A DNA stretch of 64,000 nucleotides from Conchiformibius steedae (lineage in GTDB: Bacteria; Pseudomonadota; Gammaproteobacteria; Burkholderiales; Neisseriaceae), in assembly GCF_014054725.1 (NCBI RefSeq), contig NZ_CP059563.1, positions 957,749 to 1,021,748 on the forward strand. Direction: 5' to 3'. A program made the translations under genes and the position numbers. Below are positions 53,370 through 61,444 of this stretch, piece by piece (within the stretch, counting starts at the first letter, position 1; each line of letters opens with the position of its first letter). The notes below the pieces were generated by a model. That model was not told the DNA's origin. It made no database searches and saw only the letters and a list, made by a program, of their open reading frames with translations.

Positions 53370-54423
53370 TACGCCTTCGCAGCCGTATCCGATTCACATC
53401 GGCAAAGGCTTGTTGGCAGATTTTTCGCTGTTTGCGCCCCATATTGGCAAAAAAGCCGCTATTGTGACCAACGATACTGTGGCTGCGCTGTATTTGGATG
53501 CGCTGACTGCCCTGTTGCGCGACAACGGCGTGGATACTTTTGCCGTGGTGTTGGAAGATGGCGAAGTGCATAAAAACCATCAGTCGCTGGGCAAAATTTA
53601 TGATGCGCTGCTGGAACACCGCGCCGACCGTCAAACGGCGGTTTTGGCATTGGGCGGCGGCGTGGTGGGCGATACGGCGGGTTTTGCGGCGGCAACCTAT
53701 CAACGCGGCGTGCCGCTGATACAGATTCCCACCACCTTATTGAGCCAAGTGGATTCTTCTGTGGGCGGTAAAACCGCCGTCAATCACCCTTTGGGAAAAA
53801 ACATGATTGGCGCGTTTTACCAGCCCAAAGCCGTGATTGCCGATTTGGACACGTTGAACACGCTGCCGCCGCGCGAGTTCTCCGCAGGCATGGCAGAAGT
53901 GATTAAATACGCCTTATTGGGCGATGCCGCGTTTTTGCAACAATTGGAAACGCAAATGCCGTTGCTGATGGCAAAAGATGCCGATGCCTTGGCGCAAACC
54001 GTGGCGCACTGCTGCCGCATGAAAGCCGAAATTGTCGCGCAGGACGAAACCGAGCAGGGCGTGCGTGCCTATTTGAATTTGGGGCATACTTTCGGACACG
54101 CCATTGAAGCGGAAACGGGTTACGGTACTTGGTTGCACGGCGAAGCAGTGGCTGCGGGCATGGTATTGGCGGCGAAGCTGTCGCAGCGTTTGGGTTATCT
54201 GAATGATGACGATGTGGCGCGTGTGCGCCGCGTGTTGCAAGCCGCTGATTTGCCTGTGCAAGCACCTGATTTTCCGTTTGAACGCTGGCTGGGGCATATG
54301 CGCCACGACAAAAAAGTCCAACACGGGCAAATGCGTTTTGTGACCTTGAGCCGTTTAGGGCAGGCGCAAATCACTGCGATAGATGATGAAGCCTTGTTGC
54401 GGGACATGCTTGCCGCTGCATAA
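53350..54423 (+). CDS. aroB: 3-dehydroquinate synthase
   Basis: This 357-residue NAD- and metal-dependent enzyme carries out the second step of the shikimate pathway. Motifs are [57 protein letters not shown] and [15 protein letters not shown] with the zinc-binding His residues. AAGGAA lies before the ATG, inside the end of aroK. The order pilQ-aroK-aroB is standard. Confidence 0.96.
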   Translation: MQTLQVDTPSQPYPIHIGKGLLADFSLFAPHIGKKAAIVTNDTVAALYLDALTALLRDNGVDTFAVVLEDGEVHKNHQSLGKIYDALLEHRADRQTAVLALGGGVVGDTAGFAAATYQRGVPLIQIPTTLLSQVDSSVGGKTAVNHPLGKNMIGAFYQPKAVIADLDTLNTLPPREFSAGMAEVIKYALLGDAAFLQQLETQMPLLMAKDADALAQTVAHCCRMKAEIVAQDETEQGVRAYLNLGHTFGHAIEAETGYGTWLHGEAVAAGMVLAAKLSQRLGYLNDDDVARVRRVLQAADLPVQAPDFPFERWLGHMRHDKKVQHGQMRFVTLSRLGQAQITAIDDEALLRDMLAAA

Positions 54424-54490
54424 CTATTTTATTTTAAAAATATTTTTTATCCAACCACATCAATCCCTTGTAGGATTAAAGGAATTTTTG

Positions 54491-54946
54491 ATGACCAATC
54501 AGCACACTGCTTTGGGCGAAGCCCTGAAACAGGCGGTACAAACCATGAGCAAACGCCGTCAAACCGAAATGGTAGCGGAATATATTTACAACAAATACGA
54601 AGTGTTTAAGCGCACCCGTCCGCTGGCGGTGGGCATTGAGCAGGAACTGGCGCAGGCTTTGCCCCAGTTTGACCCCCAAATCATTAACCGCGTATTGTCC
54701 AACCACTGCCGCCGTCCGCGTTATGTGAAAGCCGTGGCGCGTGGCGGTAAGCGTTTTAATTTGAACAACCGCTTCCAAGGCGAAGTCAGCCCTGAAGAAC
54801 AAGCATTTGCCTTGTCGCAACCGGGAATTAAAGAAGCCATTGAAAAACAAGACGCCCGCCGTGCCGAAGCCGCTGCCCGCCGTCAGGCACAAAATACGCC
54901 TGCTGCCGCTGAAGCTGCTGAACAGCAAGAAAGCGAAGCATCATGA
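54491..54946 (+). CDS. proQ: ProQ/FinO-family RNA chaperone (minimal ProQ)
   Basis: A 151-residue protein consisting essentially of a FinO domain (~15-115, including [22 protein letters not shown] and [26 protein letters not shown]). A short Ala/Glu-rich tail follows. It resembles the small meningococcal ProQ homologue, which binds structured RNAs and mRNA 3' ends. The ATG at 54491 is used (AGGAA upstream); an open frame from 54383 overlaps aroB and is not supported. Its stop overlaps the start of the cyclophilin gene. Confidence 0.92.
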   Translation: MTNQHTALGEALKQAVQTMSKRRQTEMVAEYIYNKYEVFKRTRPLAVGIEQELAQALPQFDPQIINRVLSNHCRRPRYVKAVARGGKRFNLNNRFQGEVSPEEQAFALSQPGIKEAIEKQDARRAEAAARRQAQNTPAAAEAAEQQESEAS

Positions 54947-55596
54947 TGAAAAAAATGATTTTGGTGCAATCTGTTGTGCTGTCAATGGTGTTGGCAGCCT
55001 GCGGCAGTGCCACCCAAGCCGAGCCTTCCGCCCAAGCGCCGTCTAATGCTGCGCCCGCCGCTCCAAGCACGCAGGCGCAACAACACAACCAAGCCGTGAT
55101 TGACACCGATTACGGCAAAATCGTTGTGCAATTGGACGCGCAAAAAGCCCCGCAAACCGTTGCCAATTTCAAAGCCTATGCTGAGCAAGGCTTTTACAAC
55201 GGCACGATTTTTCATCGTGTGATTGACGGTTTTATGATTCAAGGTGGCGGTTTTACCGCCGAAATGCAGGAAAAACCCACCGCCGCGCCCATCGCCAACG
55301 AAGCCGATAACGGTTTGACCAACGACATTGGCACCATTGCCATGGCGCGTACCGCCGACCCCCATTCGGCAAGCAGCCAGTTTTTTATCAATGTGGCGGA
55401 TAACGACTTCCTAAATCACACCAGCAAAACCCGCCAAGGTTACGGCTATGCCGTGTTTGGTAAAGTGATTTCGGGCATGGAAGTGGTGAATAAAATTGCC
55501 AAAGTGCGTACCCGCGACCACATGGGACACCAAAATGTTCCCGTTGAGCCTGTGCGTATCCGCAGTTTGACGGTAAGCACTGCGCCGCAACAATAA
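54943..55596 (+). CDS. Lipoprotein peptidyl-prolyl cis-trans isomerase (cyclophilin)
   Basis: A 217-residue protein with a lipoprotein signal (LAAC, C20), an Ala/Pro/Gln-rich linker to ~46 and a cyclophilin domain (~50-210). Family motifs are [31 protein letters not shown] and [14 protein letters not shown]. It would fold proline-containing envelope proteins in the periplasm. It is translationally coupled to proQ (ATGA) and ends with a terminator. Confidence 0.93.
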   Translation: MMKKMILVQSVVLSMVLAACGSATQAEPSAQAPSNAAPAAPSTQAQQHNQAVIDTDYGKIVVQLDAQKAPQTVANFKAYAEQGFYNGTIFHRVIDGFMIQGGGFTAEMQEKPTAAPIANEADNGLTNDIGTIAMARTADPHSASSQFFINVADNDFLNHTSKTRQGYGYAVFGKVISGMEVVNKIAKVRTRDHMGHQNVPVEPVRIRSLTVSTAPQQ

Positions 55597-55607
55597 GCTG
55601 TTTGAAG

Positions 55608-55636
55608 CAAAAACCTGCTACTTTGGCAGGTTTTTG
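55608..55636 (+). terminator. Terminator after cyclophilin gene
   Basis: CAAAAACCTGC pairs with GCAGGTTTTTG around a 7-nt loop, with a T run at the 3' arm. Confidence 0.85.
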
Positions 55637-55665
55637 TTTTGAATAACGATATAGAGAAAAGTGAA

Positions 55666-55902
55666 ATGATTTTAACCCTGATGTTCCGCGAATATTGCAG
55701 CCTGTGCCACCACATGCGCGATGCGCTTGCACCGTGGCAGGCGCGTTACGGTTTTGAATTGGAAATCATTGAAATTGATGATTTTCCAGAGTTAGAAACC
55801 AAATATAATGAATTGGTTCCCGTGTTGTTGCATGGCGATAACGAAATTTGCCATTGGCATTTGGACGAAGCCAAATTACAAGCATATTTGGACAGCCTTT
55901 AG
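55666..55902 (+). CDS. Glutaredoxin-family small protein
   Basis: A 78-residue thioredoxin-fold protein with a CSLC motif (REYCSLCHHM, residues 8-17) near the N-terminus, EIIEIDDFPELETKYNELVPVLLHG (the cis-Pro lies in VPVL) and a C-terminal helix. It matches the DUF836/glutaredoxin-like group found beside lepA in related species. The ATG at 55666 is used instead of a TTG nine codons upstream that lies in the terminator tail. Confidence 0.85.
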   Translation: MILTLMFREYCSLCHHMRDALAPWQARYGFELEIIEIDDFPELETKYNELVPVLLHGDNEICHWHLDEAKLQAYLDSL

Positions 55903-56026
55903 GCTGCCGATTTTCCCCAATCCCATCAGGCTGACCCGTCAAACCGTAATTTTTCAGGCAGCTTGGCGGCGTTTCCGTTAAAATAAGCCGTTTTATCTGT
56001 CTTTGCGCCCACACGTTGAACAAATT

Positions 56027-57820
56027 ATGAAAAACATCCGAAATTTCTCCATTATCGCCCACATCGACCACGGTAAATCCACCCTTGCCGACCGTTTTAT
56101 TCAATACTGCGGCGGCTTGGATTTGCGCGAAATGAGCACGCAGGTGCTGGATTCCATGGATATTGAAAAAGAGCGCGGCATTACCATTAAAGCCCAAACC
56201 GCCGCGCTGAATTACACCGCCAAAAACGGCGAAACCTATCTGCTGAATCTGATTGACACTCCCGGACACGTTGATTTTTCTTACGAAGTTTCCCGTTCCC
56301 TGTCGGCGTGTGAAGGCGCGTTGCTGGTGGTGGACGCATCGCAGGGTGTGGAAGCGCAAACCGTTGCCAACTGCTATACCGCCATTGATTTGGGCGTGGA
56401 AGTTGTCCCCGTATTAAATAAAATTGACCTGCCTGCTGCCGACCCCGACCGCGTTGCCCAAGAAATTGAAGACATTATCGGTATTGATGCCGTGGGTGCA
56501 GTAACCTGTTCCGCCAAAAGCGGCTTGGGCGTGCAAGACGTATTAGAAGAAATTGTTGCCAAAATTCCCGCGCCCGAAGGCGACCCCGATGCGCCCCTGC
56601 AAGCCGTGATTATCGATTCATGGTTTGACAACTATGTCGGCGTGGTGATGCTGATTCGCGTTAAAAACGGCAAGCTCAAACTCAAAGACAAAGTCCGTTT
56701 TATGTCCACCAAAGCCGAAACGCAGGTGGAGCAACTGGGCGTGTTCACCCCCAAATCCGTTAATAAAACCGAATTAAGCGCGGGCGAAGTGGGCTTTTTG
56801 ATTACCGGTGTCAAAGAACTGGGTCAGGCAAAAGTGGGCGACACCGTAACCCTGTCCGCCAACCCCGCCGCCGAACCTTTGGCAGGCTTTAAAGAAGTGC
56901 AAAGCCAAGTATTTGCAGGACTTTACCCCGTAGAAAGCCACGATTACGAAGCCCTGCGCGATGCCTTGGAAAAACTGCAATTAAACGATGCCAGCCTGAA
57001 ATTTGAACCCGAAGTGTCGCAAGCCTTGGGTTTTGGATTCCGTTGCGGATTCTTGGGCTTATTGCACTTGGAAATTGTGCAGGAACGTTTGGAACGCGAA
57101 TTTGATATGGATTTGATTACCACCGCGCCTACGGTGGTGTATCAGGTTATCCTGAAAAACGGCGAACAAATTGAAGTGGAAAATCCGTCCAAACTGCCTG
57201 ATATCGGCACAATTGAAACCATTTTAGAGCCGATTATTACCGCCACCATTCTTGTTCCACAGGATTATGTCGGCAATGTAATGACCCTGTGTAACCAAAA
57301 ACGCGGCGTGCAAGTCAATATGCAATACCTTGGTCGTCAAGTGATGTTGACCTACGATTTGCCGATGAACGAAGTGGTAATGGACTTTTTTGACAAACTC
57401 AAATCCACCTCGCGCGGTTATGCCTCTTTGGATTACGAATTTAAAGAGTTCCAACCTTCCGATTTGATTAAATTGGATATTATGGTAAACGGCGAAAAAG
57501 TGGACGCTTTAAGCCTGATTGTGCACCGTCAAAGCTCGGTACACCGTGGGCGTGAACTTGCCGCGAAAATGCGTGAACTTATTCCGCGCCAAATGTTTGA
57601 TATTGCAGTACAAGCTTCTATCGGCAGCCAAATTATTGCCCGTGAAAATGTGAAAGCCCTGCGTAAAAACGTATTGGCAAAATGCTACGGCGGCGATATT
57701 ACCCGTAAGAAAAAACTGCTGGAAAAACAAAAAGCAGGTAAACGCCGCATGAAGCAGGTAGGCAATGTGGAAATTCCACAAAGCGCGTTTTTGGCGATTT
57801 TGCAGGTGGGGGATAAGTAG
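56027..57820 (+). CDS. lepA: Elongation factor 4 (LepA)
   Basis: A 597-residue translational GTPase. GTP motifs are [14 protein letters not shown] (G1), RGITIK (G2), DTPGHVDF (G3), NKID (G4) and SAKSG (G5). The LepA-specific C-terminal domain ends [19 protein letters not shown]. The ATG at 56027 gives the standard N-terminus [16 protein letters not shown]; an upstream extension of 8 codons is unlikely. In many proteobacteria lepB follows directly; here 2.1 kb of accessory genes intervene. Confidence 0.97.
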   Translation: MKNIRNFSIIAHIDHGKSTLADRFIQYCGGLDLREMSTQVLDSMDIEKERGITIKAQTAALNYTAKNGETYLLNLIDTPGHVDFSYEVSRSLSACEGALLVVDASQGVEAQTVANCYTAIDLGVEVVPVLNKIDLPAADPDRVAQEIEDIIGIDAVGAVTCSAKSGLGVQDVLEEIVAKIPAPEGDPDAPLQAVIIDSWFDNYVGVVMLIRVKNGKLKLKDKVRFMSTKAETQVEQLGVFTPKSVNKTELSAGEVGFLITGVKELGQAKVGDTVTLSANPAAEPLAGFKEVQSQVFAGLYPVESHDYEALRDALEKLQLNDASLKFEPEVSQALGFGFRCGFLGLLHLEIVQERLEREFDMDLITTAPTVVYQVILKNGEQIEVENPSKLPDIGTIETILEPIITATILVPQDYVGNVMTLCNQKRGVQVNMQYLGRQVMLTYDLPMNEVVMDFFDKLKSTSRGYASLDYEFKEFQPSDLIKLDIMVNGEKVDALSLIVHRQSSVHRGRELAAKMRELIPRQMFDIAVQASIGSQIIARENVKALRKNVLAKCYGGDITRKKKLLEKQKAGKRRMKQVGNVEIPQSAFLAILQVGDK

Positions 57821-57821
57821 G

Positions 57822-57856
57822 TTTCAAACTAGCTATATTGTTCAGCTAGCTTGAAA
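57822..57856. terminator. Hairpin after lepA
   Basis: TTTCAAACTAGCT pairs with AGCTAGCTTGAAA (one mismatch) around a 9-nt loop, starting just after the lepA stop. The following sequence is A-rich, not T-rich, so terminator function is only probable. Confidence 0.5.
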
Positions 57857-57893
57857 ATAAAAAGCATAAGCTACTGTGTGAAAGGTATAAATC

Positions 57894-58508
57894 ATGAATG
57901 ATGAATTGTTAATAAAATTAGAAGAATTATTGGAAAATACAGCTAAAAAAATAAATAGAAAACAATTTAACAATGAGCCTAATTATACTGCTGCATTTTT
58001 TGGTAAGTTATCTGGAGAGAAGATTGAATTTGATGAACAATACATTAAATTTCAATTTTCTGTTTCAAATGATAGAGGACGATCAAGTGCAGAAAGTCAT
58101 ACTGGGATTGATATTGGTATGGTTTTTAAATGGCATGATGCTGCTGGGACTTTTGAAAAAGCAGTCCTTGTTCAGGCTAAAAATAATGTTCTAAAGCTGC
58201 AAAGGGATAGGGATTTGGAGTGTCAATGCAAAAAAATGAGTGATATAACTGAACATTATGTTGTAATGGATTGTCCTTATGATTGCAGTATTCCAAAAGT
58301 ATATTTTTCTAAATCTAATGAACCACCTTTTTGGGATGTTAATAAATCTGTTGATTTATTTAATTACTTAAAAGATTATGTTTTTAAATGTACTCAGGGT
58401 GATATAAGTGATAAAGTGATACAAGGTGCTAAAGATTCAACTAGACAATTGTTGATTGAAACAAATATACCAAAACCAACTCTAACCAAAAAAGAAAAAT
58501 CATCCTAA
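57894..58508 (+). CDS. Hypothetical protein with PD-(D/E)XK-like nuclease motif
   Basis: A 204-residue, AT-rich gene with no close family that I recognise. Residues 69-98 (HTGIDIGMVFKW ... EKAVLVQAKNN) show the pattern Gly-x-Asp followed ~20 residues later by a beta strand ending Gln-Ala-Lys (D73, Q94, K96). This is the D...QxK core of Mrr-like members of the PD-(D/E)XK nuclease superfamily; E28 in an N-terminal helix could be the additional acidic residue. A cysteine cluster (LECQCKK; MDCPYDCS) follows. It is located between lepA and a toxin-antitoxin pair, in a block of different composition from its surroundings. Defence or mobile-element origin is inferred, not shown. Confidence 0.55.
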   Translation: MNDELLIKLEELLENTAKKINRKQFNNEPNYTAAFFGKLSGEKIEFDEQYIKFQFSVSNDRGRSSAESHTGIDIGMVFKWHDAAGTFEKAVLVQAKNNVLKLQRDRDLECQCKKMSDITEHYVVMDCPYDCSIPKVYFSKSNEPPFWDVNKSVDLFNYLKDYVFKCTQGDISDKVIQGAKDSTRQLLIETNIPKPTLTKKEKSS

Positions 58509-58523
58509 ATTAGGGGGTATATG

Positions 58524-58607
58524 AGTAGCTTGGGTTGAAGCTTAGTGGAAAACTAGCAATCTGTTTGATTTCGCAAAACGGTTATTAGATTTCCAATCCA
58601 AGCTACT
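58524..58607. repeat. 84-bp long imperfect hairpin
   Basis: AGTAGCTTGGGTTG (58524-58537) pairs with CAATCCAAGCTACT (58594-58607) with one wobble. Weaker pairing continues inwards (TGGAAA against TTTCCA). It lies just after the nuclease-like gene and before the uptake-word repeat of the toxin-antitoxin module. Confidence 0.6.
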
Positions 58608-58616
58608 AATTATGCG

Positions 58617-58642
58617 GGAAACCATTTTCAGGCAGCCTGAAA
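58617..58642 (+). repeat. 26-bp direct repeat with uptake word (left copy)
   Basis: GGAAACCATT followed by TTCAGGCAGCCTGAAA. The identical 26 bp recur at 59303-59328, so the two copies bracket the mntA-hepT pair. Confidence 0.85.
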
Positions 58643-58654
58643 AAAGGAATAACC

Positions 58655-58945
58655 ATGAAACCGTCAGAGTTACTGCAACAGCATCGTACTGAATTATTAG
58701 TCATCAGCCGACAATTTGCGGTAGACAATGTGCGCGTATTCGGTTCGGTTGCCAAAGGCACGGATCATGAAAACAGCGATTTGGATATTTTGTTGGATCC
58801 GTTGCGGCAGACCACTTTGTTTGATTTGAGCGGCTTACAAATGGCATTTGAAGAATTATTGGGTATTAAAGTGGACGTTCTCACGCCGCGCAGCCTGCCT
58901 GAAACATTTCGCGCCCAAGTATTGCGGGAAGCTAAGCCATTATAA
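58655..58945 (+). CDS. mntA: MntA-type minimal nucleotidyltransferase (antitoxin)
   Basis: A 96-residue MNT-domain protein with the exact nucleotidyltransferase motif GS-x10-DxD (G30-S31 ... D42-L-D44 in VFGSVAKGTDHENSDLDILLD) and a third acidic residue in KVDVLT. In characterised HepT/MntA systems the antitoxin transfers AMP units to a tyrosine of the HEPN toxin. AAAGGAA precedes the ATG. The partner gene follows after 12 nt. Confidence 0.88.
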   Translation: MKPSELLQQHRTELLVISRQFAVDNVRVFGSVAKGTDHENSDLDILLDPLRQTTLFDLSGLQMAFEELLGIKVDVLTPRSLPETFRAQVLREAKPL

Positions 58946-58957
58946 AAAGGAAAGGTA

Positions 58958-59326
58958 ATGAACGAGCGGACACCCGATTATTTGCAGAGAATGTATGGCT
59001 TATGCGAAGATATTCAAAGCTTTATTGAAGGTATGGCATTGGATGATTTTTTAAATGACAAGCGCACGCAAAATGCGGTTGCCATGAGTTTATTGGCATT
59101 GGGTGAGGTGGCCAATACCATTCATCAAAAAGATGCGGAGTTTATTGAGAACAATCCGCAAATTGAATGGAAACCGATGCGCGGTATGCGGAATGTTATT
59201 GCACACGGCTATTTTGAATTGGATTTTGTGGTAATTTACGAAACGGCAAATCAATTGATTCCTTTGTTAAAAAATCAGTTGGCAGCTTTGATTGAGCAGT
59301 TTGGAAACCATTTTCAGGCAGCCTGA
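58958..59326 (+). CDS. hepT: HEPN-domain RNase toxin HepT
   Basis: A 122-residue DUF86/HEPN protein. The catalytic and modification motif RX4HXY is complete: R78-NVIA-H83-G-Y85. In the family R and H form the RNase site and the Tyr is AMPylated by MntA. The last residues (HFQAA) are encoded by the right copy of the 26-bp repeat, so the uptake word forms the end of the gene. It forms an operon with mntA. Confidence 0.88.
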   Translation: MNERTPDYLQRMYGLCEDIQSFIEGMALDDFLNDKRTQNAVAMSLLALGEVANTIHQKDAEFIENNPQIEWKPMRGMRNVIAHGYFELDFVVIYETANQLIPLLKNQLAALIEQFGNHFQAA

Positions 59327-59328
59327 AA
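59303..59328 (+). repeat. 26-bp direct repeat with uptake word (right copy)
   Basis: Identical to 58617-58642. It covers the last codons and stop of hepT. The distance between repeats (686 bp) equals the toxin-antitoxin module. Confidence 0.85.
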
Positions 59329-59338
59329 CCAAAAAATC

Positions 59339-59944
59339 ATGGAAACCGATTTACACAAAACCGAGCGTCTGATTCGCGAAATCAATTTAATCCACCAGCA
59401 TTATTCGCAGGATTATTTTGAAACGGGCAAAGTGCAAAAAATCAATTTGGCGCATACTTTGCATAAAGTGCCCGTGGAGCATATTTTGACTTACCGCTTG
59501 GTGTTGCACGAAGCGATTAACGATTATCTGGCGTTTGCCGATACGCGCGGCATTGATTTTTTTTACCGTGTGAAAACTGCCGAAAGCATACACGATAAAA
59601 TCAGCCGTTATCTGCAGCGCGAAAACCAATATCCCGTGAATAATATTTTGAATGATATTTTCGGGGCGCGGGTGATTTTGCCGTCTGAAGCGGTGGCGCA
59701 GGTGTTGGCAAGGCTGGATGATTGGAAAACCGAATACGGTTTAAAAAACTGGTATTTGCGTGATGTGGATGATTATGTAGGCATTCATGTTTATTTTAAA
59801 AACGGCAGCAATTTTTATTATCCGTGGGAATTGCAGATTTGGGACGAACACGATGCCAAAGCCAATATCTGCAGCCACAGGGCGTATAAACGGGCGTTTG
59901 TAAGGGCGTTGCAACCATTTAATGATTCGGAGACAAACAATTGA
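59339..59944 (+). CDS. Small RelA/SpoT-like nucleotidyltransferase (alarmone synthetase-like)
   Basis: A 201-residue protein with no HD hydrolase or regulatory domain. Motifs match the (p)ppGpp synthetase fold. They are YRVKTAESIHDKISRY (R77, K79, S83, K87), NDIFGARVIL (D106, G109, R111), and DDYVGIHVYF at the GYxSxH position, where Y146 and H150 are kept. ELQIWD (E164, Q166) sits where the family has E-x-Q. The active-site residues are thus present, although overall similarity is low. It could be a small alarmone synthetase, a toxSAS-type toxin or a tRNA-modifying relative. It carries a GCCGTCTGAA word (59685-59694). Its stop overlaps the lepB start (TTGA). Confidence 0.65.
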   Translation: METDLHKTERLIREINLIHQHYSQDYFETGKVQKINLAHTLHKVPVEHILTYRLVLHEAINDYLAFADTRGIDFFYRVKTAESIHDKISRYLQRENQYPVNNILNDIFGARVILPSEAVAQVLARLDDWKTEYGLKNWYLRDVDDYVGIHVYFKNGSNFYYPWELQIWDEHDAKANICSHRAYKRAFVRALQPFNDSETNN

Positions 59945-61023
59945 AAGATTCATTGACATTTTTATCAACTCATTTAAAAGACCTATTCGTGTTTTTATCG
60001 GCTTATCCCACTGCTTCTGCCTGTGCGCTGATGGTGGCGGGGGCTTTGCTGGTGTGGCGCAGCAGTAAGCAGCGCAACGAAGCGGGTGAGTGGGGGAGTG
60101 CCTTGCAATGGGGCTATCTGCTGGCGATGGTTGGCGGGTTTGGGCTGATGGCGTTTGGCTTAGAGTGGAGTTTTACCGCTGTTTTGCTGGTGTTTACCGT
60201 ATTTACGGGCGTGGTGTGGGTGTGGGCAAAGCTGGTGCGCCGACGTTTGCCCGTGCAGCAGATGGAATGGCAGGACAGCAATCATTTTCGTGATTATATG
60301 GCGGGATTTTTTCCGATTATTGCGGTGGTGTTTGTGCTGCGTACCTTTATTGCCGAGCCGTTTCAAATTCCGTCCAGTTCCATGCGCCCCGGCTTGGTCA
60401 AGGGCGATTTTATTCTGGTGAATAAGTTTTCTTACGGGGTGCGCGTGCCTGTGTTAAACAATGTGCTGCTGCCCACGGGCAAGGTGCAGCGTGGCGATGT
60501 GGCGGTGTTTAATTATCCGCTAGACCCAAAAGTGAATTATATCAAGCGCATTGTGGGTGTTCCAGGTGATGTGGTTGAATATAAGGATAAAATCTTAACT
60601 GTAAATGGCAAGCCCGAAAAAGACACGGCGGTGGGGGCATATACTTATCAAGATGATAATCTGCCCGATGTGCAAAATGAAGCACAGCGTTTTCAGGCAG
60701 GTTTTGAAGGGCGTGAGTTTGATGTATTGAAAAAAGAAGATAACAGTCCTGTGGACCCTGCTACTTTTAATCATTACCGTCAGGAAATTACCGATAAAAA
60801 CCTACCCGACCATTTATTACAGCATTGCCAGTATGCCGAAGACGGCAGCGCGTTCCGCTGCACCGTGCCTGAAGGTCAGTATTTTGCCATGGGCGACAAC
60901 CGCGACAGCAGCGCGGATTCGCGCTATTGGGGTTTTGTAGATGATAAGTTGATGGTGGGTAAGGCTTTTGTGATTTGGTTGAATTTGGGTGATATGAAAC
61001 GCATCGGTGGTGTGATTCGCTGA
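59941..61023 (+). CDS. lepB: Signal peptidase I
   Basis: A 360-residue inner-membrane serine protease that removes Sec/Tat signal peptides. Membrane helices lie at ~25-40, 55-73, 78-97 and 122-137. The catalytic serine is S147 (IPSSSMRPG) and the general-base lysine K202 (YIKRIVGVPGD); box E is MGDNRDSSADSRYWGFV. The start is TTG, overlapping the previous stop, with CGGAG 8-9 nt upstream. No rnc/era follows; an intergenic region and an autotransporter do. Confidence 0.94.
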   Translation: MKDSLTFLSTHLKDLFVFLSAYPTASACALMVAGALLVWRSSKQRNEAGEWGSALQWGYLLAMVGGFGLMAFGLEWSFTAVLLVFTVFTGVVWVWAKLVRRRLPVQQMEWQDSNHFRDYMAGFFPIIAVVFVLRTFIAEPFQIPSSSMRPGLVKGDFILVNKFSYGVRVPVLNNVLLPTGKVQRGDVAVFNYPLDPKVNYIKRIVGVPGDVVEYKDKILTVNGKPEKDTAVGAYTYQDDNLPDVQNEAQRFQAGFEGREFDVLKKEDNSPVDPATFNHYRQEITDKNLPDHLLQHCQYAEDGSAFRCTVPEGQYFAMGDNRDSSADSRYWGFVDDKLMVGKAFVIWLNLGDMKRIGGVIR

Positions 61024-61057
61024 TATGATATTGCAGTAAGTTTTTTGACGGCAGACG

Positions 61058-61094
61058 CGCCGAATCCCGTATGGGGATTCGGCGTTGTTTTTTG
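61058..61094 (+). terminator. Terminator after lepB
   Basis: CGCCGAATCCC pairs perfectly with GGGATTCGGCG around a short loop, followed by TTGTTTTTT. Confidence 0.85.
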
Positions 61095-61444
61095 AGTGGG
61101 GAAAAGCTGTTATTTAATGTGGCTATGTTGGGGATAAGTGCATTGATATGGCAGCATATTTGGCATGGTTTTTGTTTGCGGTAAATGTGCAACAGAATAT
61201 TGGCATCGGGGCGGGGGAAAAGCCAAACGGAAAAAAGTTGTGTTAAAGTTGAAATGTTTGATTTTTATACGGTGTGATTGTGTATAAAAATGAAATATTT
61301 TTAACGGTATATGGGTAATAGGGTTTTGAAGGCATAAGGATGTCTGTATCAAAACCTGTTTTTTATTTTTATTTTAACTGAATTGAAATACAGAAACACA
61401 CGTCTGATATCGGGCGGGTGTATGAAAAGAAAGGAATATAAATC
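61095..61444. other. 350-bp non-coding upstream region of the autotransporter
   Basis: No convincing reading frame. The sequence is AT-rich with T-rich stretches (around 61360-61377). A clear ribosome binding site (AAGAAAGGA, 61427-61435) lies before the autotransporter ATG. I cannot assign a promoter with confidence; several AT-rich -10-like words are present. Confidence 0.6.
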
